This document shows positions 25,004 to 33,984 of a stretch of 64,000 nt of DNA, piece after piece; the stretch's first letter is position 1; every line of letters begins with the position of its first letter. This DNA comes from Jiulongibacter sediminis (GTDB lineage: Bacteria > Bacteroidota > Bacteroidia > Cytophagales > Spirosomataceae). Where the stretch lies: the NCBI RefSeq assembly GCF_001306455.1, contig NZ_LGTQ01000012.1:283853-347852 (forward strand), read 5' to 3'. The notes under the pieces are model-generated. The model did no database searches. It was not told the origin of the DNA and saw only the letters and a program-made list of their open reading frames with translations. The translations under genes and the position numbers were made by a program.

Positions 25004-26488
25004 TCAAATCGCTTTCTTTAATAATATTTCCTCGGTCACCTCTCCGGCTTTAAACTCCGCTGTAATCTTCCCTTCTGCCATCACCAGGATGCGATCAGAG
25101 AGGGCAAGAATCTCCGGAATCTCGGAGGATACTAACAGAATACTTTTTCCACTTTCCGCCAGCTTCGCGATCAAGTCATAAATCTCACTTTTGGCATTAA
25201 TATCAATTCCACGGGTCGGTTCATCCAGCATCAGAATCTCCGGAAATGTATCCAGCCATTTGGCCAAAACCACCTTCTGCTGGTTTCCTCCGCTCAAATT
25301 CACCGCCAATTGACTCTCTGAAGGTGTTTTAATGCTTAGTTCATTAATATATTTCTTCGCCGTTTCAGCCTCCTTCCCAGCTTGAAGCAAGGTTCCGTTT
25401 TTTAACGTTGTTAAACCAATATTGGCAGACAAATCCATCCCAAGGACTAAACCCTCACTTTTGCGGTCTTCCGTCAAAAAAGCCAGTCCATGATTTTTGG
25501 CCACCTGAGGTGATGAAATTTTGACCTGCTCTCCATTGATCAGGGTTTCACCCTGCAAATTCCGGCTATTCAAGCCAAAAATGCTTTCAAGAAGCTCCGT
25601 CCTCCCGGCTCCCATCAGGCCAAAAATTCCGAGAATTTCTCCTTTGCGAAGTTCCAGATTAATATCATCAAGAAGATTTCTGTTTTTGATGGTTGGATGA
25701 GGCAGGTTGAGATTTTCAACTTTTAAAGACACCTCACCAGCTGCCTTTCCCTGAGACTTAGGAGGAATTTGTACTTCCCTACCCACCATCAAACTTATAA
25801 GATTAGCCTCAGTGGTCTCACTCATTTCTCCGGCACCTACTGTTTGGCCATCACGCAGCACCGTATAAGTGTCGGCAATCCGGAAAAGCTCGTCCATCTT
25901 ATGAGAAATATAAACAATGGCCTTGCCCTCGGCTTTGAGTTTTGCAATTATTCCATGCAGCCGGTCAATTTCCTTATCTGTCAGAGCCGAGGTGGGCTCG
26001 TCCATAAGCAAAACATGCGTTTCAATGAGTAGAGCTTTGGCGATTTCTACCAGTTGTTGCTCGCCTACTTTAAGGCTTTCAACCTTTGTATTGGGAGAAA
26101 TGTTGAGGTTCACTTGTTGGAGCAATTCTGCCGAACGTGACTCCATTTCCATATCATTCAAAACTCCAAACGTGTTTTTGACCTCATTACCCAAAAAGAT
26201 GTTCTCTGCAATGCTTAATGAAGGAATCAGATTTAACTCCTGATGAATGATACCCACTCCAGCCAACTGAGCCGCCTTTACAGACTCAAAAGTCACCTTT
26301 TCACCATCTAGTAAGATATCGCCCTCGTAATCCTGGTAGACCCCGGTCAATACTTTTAGCAGAGTAGACTTCCCGGCTCCATTTTCACCCAGAATGGCAT
26401 TAACTTTACCTGCATAAAAGGTAAAATTCACATTCTGCAAAGCTTTTACTCCGGGAAAGGATTTTGATATGTTTTTTGCTTCCAGCAT
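25004..26488 (-). CDS. Sugar ABC transporter ATP-binding protein, RbsA type (two NBDs)
   Basis: 494 residues carrying two ABC domains, as in RbsA/XylG/MglA. Domain 1: Walker A GENGAGKST near 34-42, signature in LKVGEQQLVEIAKAL, Walker B LLMDEPTSAL. Domain 2: degenerate Walker A GLMGAGRTE near 295, signature LSGGNQQKV near 398, Walker B LMLDEPTRGID. The weakened second Walker A is normal for the family. It energises import by the adjacent permease and binding lipoprotein. It follows the DUF2291 gene by 31 bp. No other feature points to the sugar. Confidence 0.94.
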   Translation of the reverse strand: MLEAKNISKSFPGVKALQNVNFTFYAGKVNAILGENGAGKSTLLKVLTGVYQDYEGDILLDGEKVTFESVKAAQLAGVGIIHQELNLIPSLSIAENIFLGNEVKNTFGVLNDMEMESRSAELLQQVNLNISPNTKVESLKVGEQQLVEIAKALLIETHVLLMDEPTSALTDKEIDRLHGIIAKLKAEGKAIVYISHKMDELFRIADTYTVLRDGQTVGAGEMSETTEANLISLMVGREVQIPPKSQGKAAGEVSLKVENLNLPHPTIKNRNLLDDINLELRKGEILGIFGLMGAGRTELLESIFGLNSRNLQGETLINGEQVKISSPQVAKNHGLAFLTEDRKSEGLVLGMDLSANIGLTTLKNGTLLQAGKEAETAKKYINELSIKTPSESQLAVNLSGGNQQKVVLAKWLDTFPEILMLDEPTRGIDINAKSEIYDLIAKLAESGKSILLVSSEIPEILALSDRILVMAEGKITAEFKAGEVTEEILLKKAI

Positions 26489-26519
26489 TTATAGGGTTGA
26501 AAGTATTGACGGCAATATT

Positions 26520-27116
26520 TTAGGGTTTATCAATTTGTACAGGAACTACTCTTATAGTCAAATCTTCATTTTTACTGAGTTTGATGGCACCATTGACTGT
26601 CACTTCATCGCCCTGCCTAAGCTCCTCTAAATCTTCTGGAATTGCCTCTTCCCGAATAATAGAATTTAAGGCCTCCGATAAAGCATTAAATTCAGCGTTT
26701 GTTTTAAAATCGGTGAGTTTTACAAGTCGCGAAGCATCACGAATGGCGTTGCCAAAAATGAATTCGGTATCTACGGGCCAAACAGTACCTGATTTGTCTC
26801 TTACTTTCAGAAGGCCATCTGTTTTTTCCGCAACCGTCCCTTCTACACTGACCATAAAATAAGCGGAGTTTCCAATGCCCAAACGGTTTCCGTAGGTTTC
26901 AAATGCCCGGTTTTGATCTGCCTTTACTTCTACCAAGAGCTGATCTATGGCGATAGGAGTTTCCGCCTTTAATAAGCCTTGGGTGTAAAGAGAGTCTGCA
27001 TAGGTGGCAAAGTCGAAGCTTTCCGATGTCTTGCTATTTCGATCGCTCAGTTTTTCAAAGTAAACCGAGTTGTAACCGAGCAGAGCGATCAAAACTATTA
27101 GTATGGCGTATTTCAT
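26520..27116 (-). CDS. DUF2291-family protein of the sugar ABC operon
   Basis: 198 residues from ATG 27116; an in-frame TTG two codons upstream is less likely. One N-terminal hydrophobic segment (about 3-17, YAILIVLIALLGYNSVYF) acts as signal or anchor. The rest, with FATYADSLYTQGLL, FETYGNRLGIGNSAYFMV and GTVWPVDTEFIFGNAIRDASR, fits DUF2291, a family of periplasmic proteins repeatedly found beside RbsABC-type importers. No enzymatic motif is visible. It lies between the binding-protein and ATPase genes, so an accessory role in uptake, such as presenting ligand or modulating the binding protein, is a reasonable inference. Confidence 0.75.
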   Translation of the reverse strand: MKYAILIVLIALLGYNSVYFEKLSDRNSKTSESFDFATYADSLYTQGLLKAETPIAIDQLLVEVKADQNRAFETYGNRLGIGNSAYFMVSVEGTVAEKTDGLLKVRDKSGTVWPVDTEFIFGNAIRDASRLVKLTDFKTNAEFNALSEALNSIIREEAIPEDLEELRQGDEVTVNGAIKLSKNEDLTIRVVPVQIDKP

Positions 27117-27122
27117 ATTCAA

Positions 27123-27208
27123 TGTTTATGGCACACAGATTTCATTTATGAGAAGAGATTAGCACTGATTTTTCCAATCCGTTTCATCCGTATTCCTACA
27201 ATTAGGGT
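27123..27208. repeat. Degenerate CACAGATTT-type spacer repeat
   Basis: The 92-bp gap between the DUF2291 and binding-protein genes has words such as GCACACAGATTTCATTT, AGCACTGATTTTTCC and AATCCGTTTCATCCGTATTCC. Similar words fill the gaps at 28139-28244 and 31574-31651, so a family of degenerate interspersed repeats seems to occupy several spacers of this operon. Confidence 0.4.
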
Positions 27209-28138
27209 TTACTTTTTCAAAAATCGTTCGGCATTCTCCTTTACCACCAATTCAACCTCCACCGGTACGCGTTGGGGGAAATCTCTCTTACCTTTGAAAT
27301 ATTCATCCGCATAGCGGGCGGCGTATTCGGCCATTACCAAAGGGTGTTGCATTCCGGTAGCCACAATTTTGCCTTCATCAATTTTCTCCACCACTTCATC
27401 GGCTCCGTCAAAACCAAAAACCTTTACCCGATCAGCTTTCCCAGCAGCCTGCAGAGCCTGATACGCACCTAAGGCCATGGCATCGTTTCCACAAAAAACG
27501 GCTTCGATATCAGGATTAGCCTGCATGATAGTTTCCAGTACTTCCATGGCTTTGTTTCGGTCAAAGTCTCCACTTTGCTGTGCCACCATTTGAAGGTCTG
27601 GAAATTTGTCAACCACCGAGTGAAAGCCTCCGGAACGAGCCCAGGTATTATTATCACCAACCAGTCCAATGATTTCCACGTACTTGCCTTTTCCGCCCAG
27701 AGCTTTGACAAACTCAATCCCTATTTCTACGCAACCGCTGTAATTATCTGAAAGGATTTGTGCCGTGGCCGCATCATTGGAGTTTACCTCGCGGTCCATG
27801 CAAAAAACAGGAACTCCGGCTTCTTTGGCTTTCAGGATATTGGAGATAGAACCGTCTGCATCTGTTGGATTGAAAAGGATAGCATCATAGCCGGAAGAAA
27901 TCAGATTTTCAAAGTTATCCGACTCCGTCGCCGGATTATTCTGACTATCGAAAATCTTGGTTTCATAGCCCAGCTTTTGAGCATTCTCGGCGGCTGCCTC
28001 TGCCAAAACAACGAACCAGGGATTATTCAGAGTAGAGATGACTACCGCTACTTTTGGTTTTTCATCATCCCCTTTTTTACCGCAGGACAGAGCCCCGAAG
28101 GCCAGAATGATGAATAGTAGAAATTTAATTTTCTTCAT
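27209..28138 (-). CDS. Sugar ABC transporter substrate-binding lipoprotein (Peripla_BP_4)
   Basis: 309 residues from ATG 28138, which gives a lipoprotein signal with lipobox ALSC; an upstream TTG at 28174 would add 12 residues. A two-lobed ribose-binding fold follows: VAVVISTLNNPWFVVLAEAA (first strand and sugar-stacking Trp/Phe), FNPTDADGSISNILKAKEAG, VFCMDREVNSNDAAT (Asp-Arg of the pentose site), GDFDRNKAMEVLE, AVFCGNDAMALGAYQAL and VFGFDGADEVVEKI. The Asp-Arg, Asn-Asp and Asp pattern is that of RbsB-like pentose-binding proteins. Tethered to the membrane, it delivers the sugar to the RbsC/RbsA-type importer. Confidence 0.93.
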   Translation of the reverse strand: MKKIKFLLFIILAFGALSCGKKGDDEKPKVAVVISTLNNPWFVVLAEAAAENAQKLGYETKIFDSQNNPATESDNFENLISSGYDAILFNPTDADGSISNILKAKEAGVPVFCMDREVNSNDAATAQILSDNYSGCVEIGIEFVKALGGKGKYVEIIGLVGDNNTWARSGGFHSVVDKFPDLQMVAQQSGDFDRNKAMEVLETIMQANPDIEAVFCGNDAMALGAYQALQAAGKADRVKVFGFDGADEVVEKIDEGKIVATGMQHPLVMAEYAARYADEYFKGKRDFPQRVPVEVELVVKENAERFLKK

Positions 28139-28244
28139 TTTCGTCGTTTGTAGAACACGGATTGAACAGATCACTCTATGAACACGGGTTTACACTGATT
28201 TTATCAATGTAAATCTGTTTTTATATTCCGTAATCTGTGTCCCA
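28139..28244. repeat. Degenerate ACACGG/AATCTGTG-type spacer repeat
   Basis: The gap between the binding protein and transketolase C-half contains GAACACGGATTGAACAGATC, GAACACGGGTTTACACTGATT and GTAATCTGTGTCCC. The ends are partly complementary, so the spacer could fold in the mRNA. No gene or start signal is visible. Confidence 0.45.
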
Positions 28245-29231
28245 TTATTTCAATAGTTCAATTGCCGTTTTGGTCAAACCTTCCTCTGAGATTCCATAAT
28301 GATCAAAAATCTCAACTTGAGAGCCATGAACGGTATGGTCATCGGGCAGGCCAACAATTTTAAACTTATTCCTGAATCCATTTTGGAATAAATGGGAGGC
28401 CACCGCCTCACCCAATCCACCATTGACAGAATGCTCTTCTACCGTAAGAATCGGCTGACCATTTGATGCAAATTTTTCAATCAGACCCGTATCCAACGGC
28501 TTGATGGTATGAATACTAAGAACCGTGGCATGAATTCCTTCTTCCTCCAATTTTAAAGCAGCCTGATAAGCCGGCCAAACGCCTTCGCCAGTGGCCACAA
28601 AGGTCAGGTCAGAGCCCTCTTTCAATACGCGACCTTTTCCGAATTCAAAATCAATACTCCCCAAATTCTGAGGCATCGCTTTTTTCCCAAATCTGATGTA
28701 AACGGGAGTTTCCATTTCAGCCGCAGACCTGATGGCTGCTTCTGTTTCGAAATTATCAGCCGGTGCCACAATAGTGATGTTATTGATCGCTCTCAGCACA
28801 GCATAATCATGTAAACTGTGATGGGTGCTTCCCAAAGCTCCGTAACTCACCCCGGCAGAAATACCGATCAACTTCACCGGATTATCTGAATAGCAAACAT
28901 CATTTTTAATTTGCTCTAAAGATCTCGCCGTAAGAAAACAAGCCGGAGAAACAGCAAAGGCCTTTTTGCCCATAGCTGCAAGTCCGGTAGCCACTCCAAC
29001 AAGGTTTTGCTCCGCAATACCAACCTCCACTATTTGCTCAGGAAACTTCTGACCAAACGGTACCAGTTTACCCGAACCTCGCGAATCACTGGTGACTGCC
29101 ATAATGCCTCTGTCTGTTTCAGCGAGTTTTTGCATCGTTGCAGAAAAGACTTCAAGGTTAGGTTTACCCAGTAACACTTCGTTTTTAATTTCTTTCGTCT
29201 CCATCTCTAATTGTTCCAGGCTATTCATCAT
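28245..29231 (-). CDS. Transketolase, C-terminal half (Pyr and C domains)
   Basis: 328 residues equal to the Pyr plus C-terminal domains of transketolase. Visible are DSRGSGKLVPFG, FPEQIVEVGIAEQNLVGVATG (with the Glu that activates the thiamine pyrophosphate aminopyrimidine), GALGSTHHSLHDYA, and a C-domain starting near 200 with LTFVATGEGVWPAYQAA and EEHSVNGGLGEAV. It starts 1 bp after the stop of the N-half, so both are made from one message and should form an alpha2beta2 enzyme. Known split transketolases include apulose-4-phosphate transketolase subunits as well as forms of unknown specificity. Its place beside an isomerase and a kinase implies a dedicated ketose-phosphate substrate. Confidence 0.92.
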   Translation of the reverse strand: MMNSLEQLEMETKEIKNEVLLGKPNLEVFSATMQKLAETDRGIMAVTSDSRGSGKLVPFGQKFPEQIVEVGIAEQNLVGVATGLAAMGKKAFAVSPACFLTARSLEQIKNDVCYSDNPVKLIGISAGVSYGALGSTHHSLHDYAVLRAINNITIVAPADNFETEAAIRSAAEMETPVYIRFGKKAMPQNLGSIDFEFGKGRVLKEGSDLTFVATGEGVWPAYQAALKLEEEGIHATVLSIHTIKPLDTGLIEKFASNGQPILTVEEHSVNGGLGEAVASHLFQNGFRNKFKIVGLPDDHTVHGSQVEIFDHYGISEEGLTKTAIELLK

Positions 29232-29232
29232 T

Positions 29233-30054
29233 TTAAACTTCCTCTTTTATTAACAACTCCTCTCTGGCCATCTCCATTTGTTCTGCAGATGGCACTCCAT
29301 GATGCCATTTGATATTATTTTCCATGAAACTTACCCCTTTTCCTTTCACCGTATGTGCAATCACAAAAGAAGGTTTCCCCTCTTCAAAAGGCAGGCTTTC
29401 AAACGTCTCAATCAGGGCATCATAATCATGACCGTCCACTTCTTTAACTGCCCAGCCGAAGGCTTCCAGTTTCTTCGCTACAGGCTCTAAACCCATCACT
29501 TCGGCATTGCTTCCTGTAATTTGCAATTTGTTATAATCCAGAATTGCACAAAGGTTATCGAGCTTATAGTGGGCCGCAAACATCATGGCTTCCCAGTTGG
29601 AACCTTCCGCCATTTCGCCATCGCCCAAAACCGTATATACTTTGACACCTGAATTATCTTTCTTAGCCGCCAAAGCATTTCCGCAACAAATCGGCAAACC
29701 GTGGCCTAAACCACCCGTATTCTGCTCCATACCATTTACTCCTTTGGTAGGGTGACCAATGTAGGGTGACTGATATTGACAAAGTGTCATTAGATCTTCC
29801 TCAGGGAAAAAACCCCTATCGGCTAAAACCGTGTATAGAGCCTCTACGCTATGGCCTTTACTCTGAATGTATCGGTCACGATTGGCATCGTTGAAATTCT
29901 CAGGAGAGACATTCATAATGCGATTATAAAGCACATTCAGAATATCCATGATGGACAAACTACCTCCTGTATGCCCTGCTTTCGCATTATAAATGATCTC
30001 CAACGTTTTCCGCCGGAGCTCTATCGATTTATCTTTTAATTCTTTTGCTGTCAT
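29233..30054 (-). CDS. Transketolase, N-terminal half (TPP-binding PP domain)
   Basis: 273 residues from ATG 30054 (an upstream TTG at 30066 is less likely). This is the PP domain of transketolase: AKAGHTGGSLSIMDIL near 25, RDRYIQSKGHSVEALY, the TPP/Mg motif GDGEMAEGSNWEA with a downstream ILDYNKLQI, and AHTVKGKGVSFMEN near the C-end. It is followed after 1 bp by the C-half. It transfers two-carbon ketol units between sugar phosphates, in the cytoplasm. A full-length housekeeping transketolase is not in this window, so the pair is probably a pathway-specific copy. Confidence 0.92.
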   Translation of the reverse strand: MTAKELKDKSIELRRKTLEIIYNAKAGHTGGSLSIMDILNVLYNRIMNVSPENFNDANRDRYIQSKGHSVEALYTVLADRGFFPEEDLMTLCQYQSPYIGHPTKGVNGMEQNTGGLGHGLPICCGNALAAKKDNSGVKVYTVLGDGEMAEGSNWEAMMFAAHYKLDNLCAILDYNKLQITGSNAEVMGLEPVAKKLEAFGWAVKEVDGHDYDALIETFESLPFEEGKPSFVIAHTVKGKGVSFMENNIKWHHGVPSAEQMEMAREELLIKEEV

Positions 30055-30090
30055 CTTTCTTCTCAATTTTCAGTTTAGCCAAGATCTGAT

Positions 30091-30174
30091 GTCAGTTCGA
30101 GCGGAGTCGAGAACCTCTATCCTGGCAAAAAGTTTACTGCTAAAGTGACTGTCCTCGACTACGCTTGGACTGAC
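30091..30174. repeat. GAGCGGAGTCGAG-type inverted repeat in the operon
   Basis: GTCAGTTCGAGCGGAGTCGAGAAC at 30091-30114 is echoed in inverted, imperfect form by GTCCTCGACTACGCTTGGACTGAC at 30151-30174. The block sits between the isomerase stop and transketolase start. Related words occur at 33821-33957, so this is an interspersed element, able to fold into a long hairpin. Confidence 0.65.
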
Positions 30175-30178
30175 ATGA

Positions 30179-31573
30179 TCAGTGTTTATAAACCTCCCAG
30201 CCCATATAATTACTCAAAGCTTCTTCCAGAATGCCCGCAGTTTTTGAGGCATTCATAACTACGTGATGTTCAAATCCGTTTCTACAGATGTATTTCATCA
30301 GACCTTCAAGATCATTAATCTGTGCAACAGCCCGGTTTCCGAACGTAGTCAGTGGATCATCCGTCAATTCACCTTCACCGATATAAGCTTTGATAATTCC
30401 GTTTGGATCATCAGTACTGATACGACCATATGTTAAAGGCATTGCCGGCGTGCGACCATCCAGTGCTCCGTAGGTATTCTCCACACCCACAGAAGTTCCC
30501 AAAATCGGAGCATTACTTATCTCAATATCCGGCAGGAATGACTTCGCCCAGTTTCCACAATGGAAAAGCACACATTTCTCAGGATCATCCGCATAGTTAT
30601 TATTCCAATCCACCAGTGCCGAAGGCGAGCCCGAAGCCAGCTGCATGGCATACATACTGAGCGTTCCTGTCACATCCACCTCACAGGCAGAAGGAAGCAT
30701 GTTTTCAGACATGATACTCATACTGGTGCATACGTTGCAGCCGTAGTTTTGCTGAAGGGAAGTCCAACATTGGATGGCTGTGGCGTCCAATGCATATTCC
30801 TCCATGATTTCTTTCAATACTACGTCCAGTTTCGCAATTTGAAGCATCGCTTCGTTCGGCGTTTTTCCTTTTGGTGCATAAGCATTGATACTTTCGATAT
30901 GCTGCTTGACTTTAGCATCATCTCCGTTAAGCTTATTAGCTCTACCAAGAATTTCTGAGAGGTCGAAAGTGGTAACCGTAACACCGTTTCTTTGAAGAAT
31001 TTTCTCAGAATAACGAACTGTATTAAACGCTCCCGGTCTGGCACCTATCGCTCCGATTCTAACAGATTTCAACCCGTTGGTTACCCGACATACAGCTACG
31101 AAATCCTTTAAATCTCTTTGGAAAACCTCTGAAGAAGGCAGACTGACATGCTGGGAGGTCAACGAATATTTGATGCCATACTGGTACAGGTTATTACAAA
31201 CTGAAATCTTGCCACACCAGCTGTCCCGGCGATTCACCACATTCATTTTGCTCAGTTCATCGGGATAGGCCTGAATGAGAACCGGCACGTCAAGACCAGC
31301 AAGTTTCAGTGTATCAGCCACACCTTTTTCATCACCGAAATTAGGCAACAGAACCAAAACACCTGAAATTTCTTCGCGATGTGCCTTGAACAGATTCGCA
31401 CATTTCATGGCCTCCTGATAAGTTTCCACACCACCAAGTTTGGTTTCATTTGTACCCAACAAAACCGCTTTCAGGTTCAGTTTATCAAATACCTCAATAA
31501 TTTCTGTTCTGGCTTTCTCTACCAAACTATCCGGAAAAAAGTCCCGGTTTCCGATGATTACTCCTAATGTCAT
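30179..31573 (-). CDS. L-fucose/L-arabinose-isomerase-family ketol-isomerase
   Basis: 464 residues from ATG 31573 (giving MTLGVIIGNRDFFPD, the usual family start; a TTG five codons upstream is less likely). The protein belongs to the L-fucose-isomerase-related COG2407 group. Metal-site residues are expected in the Glu and Asp of SACEVDVTGTLSMYAM, with ALDATAIQCWTSLQQNYGC before and GFEHHVVMNAS near the end. It interconverts an aldose and a ketose in the cytoplasm. It is the first enzyme gene after the DeoR regulator. L-fucose is possible because a GH29 gene lies in the window, but neither fuculokinase nor fuculose-phosphate aldolase follows; isomerase, kinase and split transketolase fit D-apiose better. 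Substrate assignment is inference. Confidence 0.82.
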   Translation of the reverse strand: MTLGVIIGNRDFFPDSLVEKARTEIIEVFDKLNLKAVLLGTNETKLGGVETYQEAMKCANLFKAHREEISGVLVLLPNFGDEKGVADTLKLAGLDVPVLIQAYPDELSKMNVVNRRDSWCGKISVCNNLYQYGIKYSLTSQHVSLPSSEVFQRDLKDFVAVCRVTNGLKSVRIGAIGARPGAFNTVRYSEKILQRNGVTVTTFDLSEILGRANKLNGDDAKVKQHIESINAYAPKGKTPNEAMLQIAKLDVVLKEIMEEYALDATAIQCWTSLQQNYGCNVCTSMSIMSENMLPSACEVDVTGTLSMYAMQLASGSPSALVDWNNNYADDPEKCVLFHCGNWAKSFLPDIEISNAPILGTSVGVENTYGALDGRTPAMPLTYGRISTDDPNGIIKAYIGEGELTDDPLTTFGNRAVAQINDLEGLMKYICRNGFEHHVVMNASKTAGILEEALSNYMGWEVYKH

Positions 31574-31651
31574 TTTGTTATATCTCAATTTATTGGAACA
31601 CTGATCAAATCCGTGAAAATCTACTAAATCTGCAGTATCCGTGCTCCCATT
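31574..31651. repeat. Degenerate AATCCGTG/AATCTG spacer repeat
   Basis: The gap between the DeoR stop and isomerase start contains GATCAAATCCGTG, AAAATCTACTAAATCTGC and AGTATCCGTGC. It is similar in style to the spacers at 27123 and 28139. Confidence 0.4.
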
Positions 31652-32419
31652 TTACGCTACAATTACTTCAATCTCATTATCTCCAAAAACCTCTTTATGC
31701 TTATCCTGTATCCCTGAATCCGTGATGATATAATCAATCATTCCTAAGGCTCCCAAGCTTGCCAAAGCACTTTTGCCAATCTTCGTACTGTCAGCCACCA
31801 AATATGCCACTTCAGCAGCATCGATCATGGCTTTTTTAACAACAATATCACTGATACTCGGATAAGTAAGGCCTGACTTCAAAGAGATACCAGCCGTTGC
31901 CAAAAAAAGCTTTTGAACATTCAGACCTTTAAAAAAATCAGCGGCTTTCTGCCCCGTAAGAGACAAAGTCGGTGGCTTGAACTCTCCACCAGTCATGATA
32001 ACCTCGACATCTAAACCCGTACCCAACATCAGAGCAATGTTCAAAGCATTTGTGATCACTGTCAAATTCTTCAGCCCTGAGGACTTGATTTTCTTGGCGA
32101 TCTCTGTTGTTGTACTTCCTGAATCCAGAATGATAGTATCCCCATCCTCAATGTACTCAAGACATTTCTGAGCAATCGCCTCTTTCTTGTCCAGGTTTTC
32201 CTGATGAACAAGTGAGAAACTCTTCACCTGATCTTCAACATTCTTTAATGTTGCTCCGCCATGCTCCTTAATGATAAGATCTTCTCCTTCCAACTTCTCC
32301 AAATCCTGACGGATAGTCACTTCAGTTACCTTAAAAAGGCGGGCCAGATCCACCACTTTGGCAGAACCATCCTCCTTTAGTAATTCGAGTATTTTATCCC
32401 TTCTCTGATTCGGCAACAT
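31652..32419 (-). CDS. DeoR-family transcriptional regulator
   Basis: 255 residues from ATG 32419; the in-frame TTG at 32446 adds nine residues ahead of the normal family start MLPNQRRDKILELLKEDG. An N-terminal winged helix-turn-helix (about 4-58: VVDLARLFKVTEVTIRQDLEKLEGEDL) precedes the DeoRC sugar-phosphate sensor (about 75-235), with DTIILDSGSTTTEIAKKI, LTVITNALNIAL, EVIMTGGEFKP and YLVADSTKIGKSAL. DeoR regulators typically repress their operon and are released by a phosphorylated pathway intermediate. It is first in the minus-strand sugar operon and likely controls it and the divergent 32611 gene through the repeats in the shared spacer. Confidence 0.92.
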   Translation of the reverse strand: MLPNQRRDKILELLKEDGSAKVVDLARLFKVTEVTIRQDLEKLEGEDLIIKEHGGATLKNVEDQVKSFSLVHQENLDKKEAIAQKCLEYIEDGDTIILDSGSTTTEIAKKIKSSGLKNLTVITNALNIALMLGTGLDVEVIMTGGEFKPPTLSLTGQKAADFFKGLNVQKLFLATAGISLKSGLTYPSISDIVVKKAMIDAAEVAYLVADSTKIGKSALASLGALGMIDYIITDSGIQDKHKEVFGDNEIEVIVA

Positions 32420-32489
32420 AATATCAATCCTTAAAATGAAGCCCAAGATAACGCTTAAAACTTCATTTCGTCGACAAAATTAAAAAGAA

Positions 32490-32542
32490 AACAAACGAAA
32501 CAAAACAAAAGTAAACGAAAATATTTGTTTGTTATATTTTTG
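32490..32542. promoter_or_regulatory. Divergent promoter/operator region of the sugar locus
   Basis: Two direct AAACGAAA repeats (32493-32500 and 32513-32520) are exactly 20 bp apart, about two helical turns, and AACAAAC (32490-32496) pairs with GTTTGTT (32527-32533). A plus-strand TATTTTTG box is at 32535-32542 and a minus-strand TACTTTTG box at 32513-32506, both matching TAnnTTTG; neither has a clear -33 partner. The layout fits a DeoR-type operator between divergent promoters. Confidence 0.55.
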
Positions 32543-32604
32543 CTTTTATTTTCGCATTCCAGAAATAGTCAAATTATTTCCTGAGAAAACACCCTGAATT
32601 ATAA

Positions 32605-33792
<1,188 letters not shown>

Positions 33793-33820
33793 TAATGAAT
33801 GAAAGATTGAAGAGCAAGGT

Positions 33821-33957
33821 GTAAGTTCGAGCGGAGTCGAGAACAGTCCCTTATCAGAAAAAGCATCTTCGAGGTCAGGGCTTCGACTCCGCTCAGCCGG
33901 ACAATTCAATTGTCAGTCCGAGCGTCCGCAGGACTCTGTGAGAAGCCGAGGACAGTC
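33821..33957. repeat. Cluster of GAGCGGAGTCGAG-type repeats
   Basis: GTAAGTTCGAGCGGAGTCGA at 33821-33840, the inverted word CTTCGACTCCGCTCAGCCGG at 33881-33900, and a further related copy GTCAGTCCGAGCGTCCGCAG at 33912-33931 running on to 33957. It fills the spacer between the first esterase and the first DUF1593 gene, and matches the element at 30091-30174. Confidence 0.65.
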
Positions 33958-33984
33958 ACAATCAAGTCTTTAACCATTTCCAAA

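Noticed and set aside
22428..28138. A plain ribose operon (rbsABCK).
   Set aside because: RbsK- and RbsD-like genes are absent and an isomerase with transketolase halves is present.
30560..30958. 132-codon open frame opposite the isomerase gene.
   Set aside because: Shadow of a clear enzyme; composition follows the codon pattern of the other strand.
30179..31573. Calling the isomerase an L-fucose isomerase because a GH29 fucosidase occurs in the window.
   Set aside because: No fuculokinase or fuculose-phosphate aldolase in the operon; the fucosidase is more than 20 kb away beside its own transporter.
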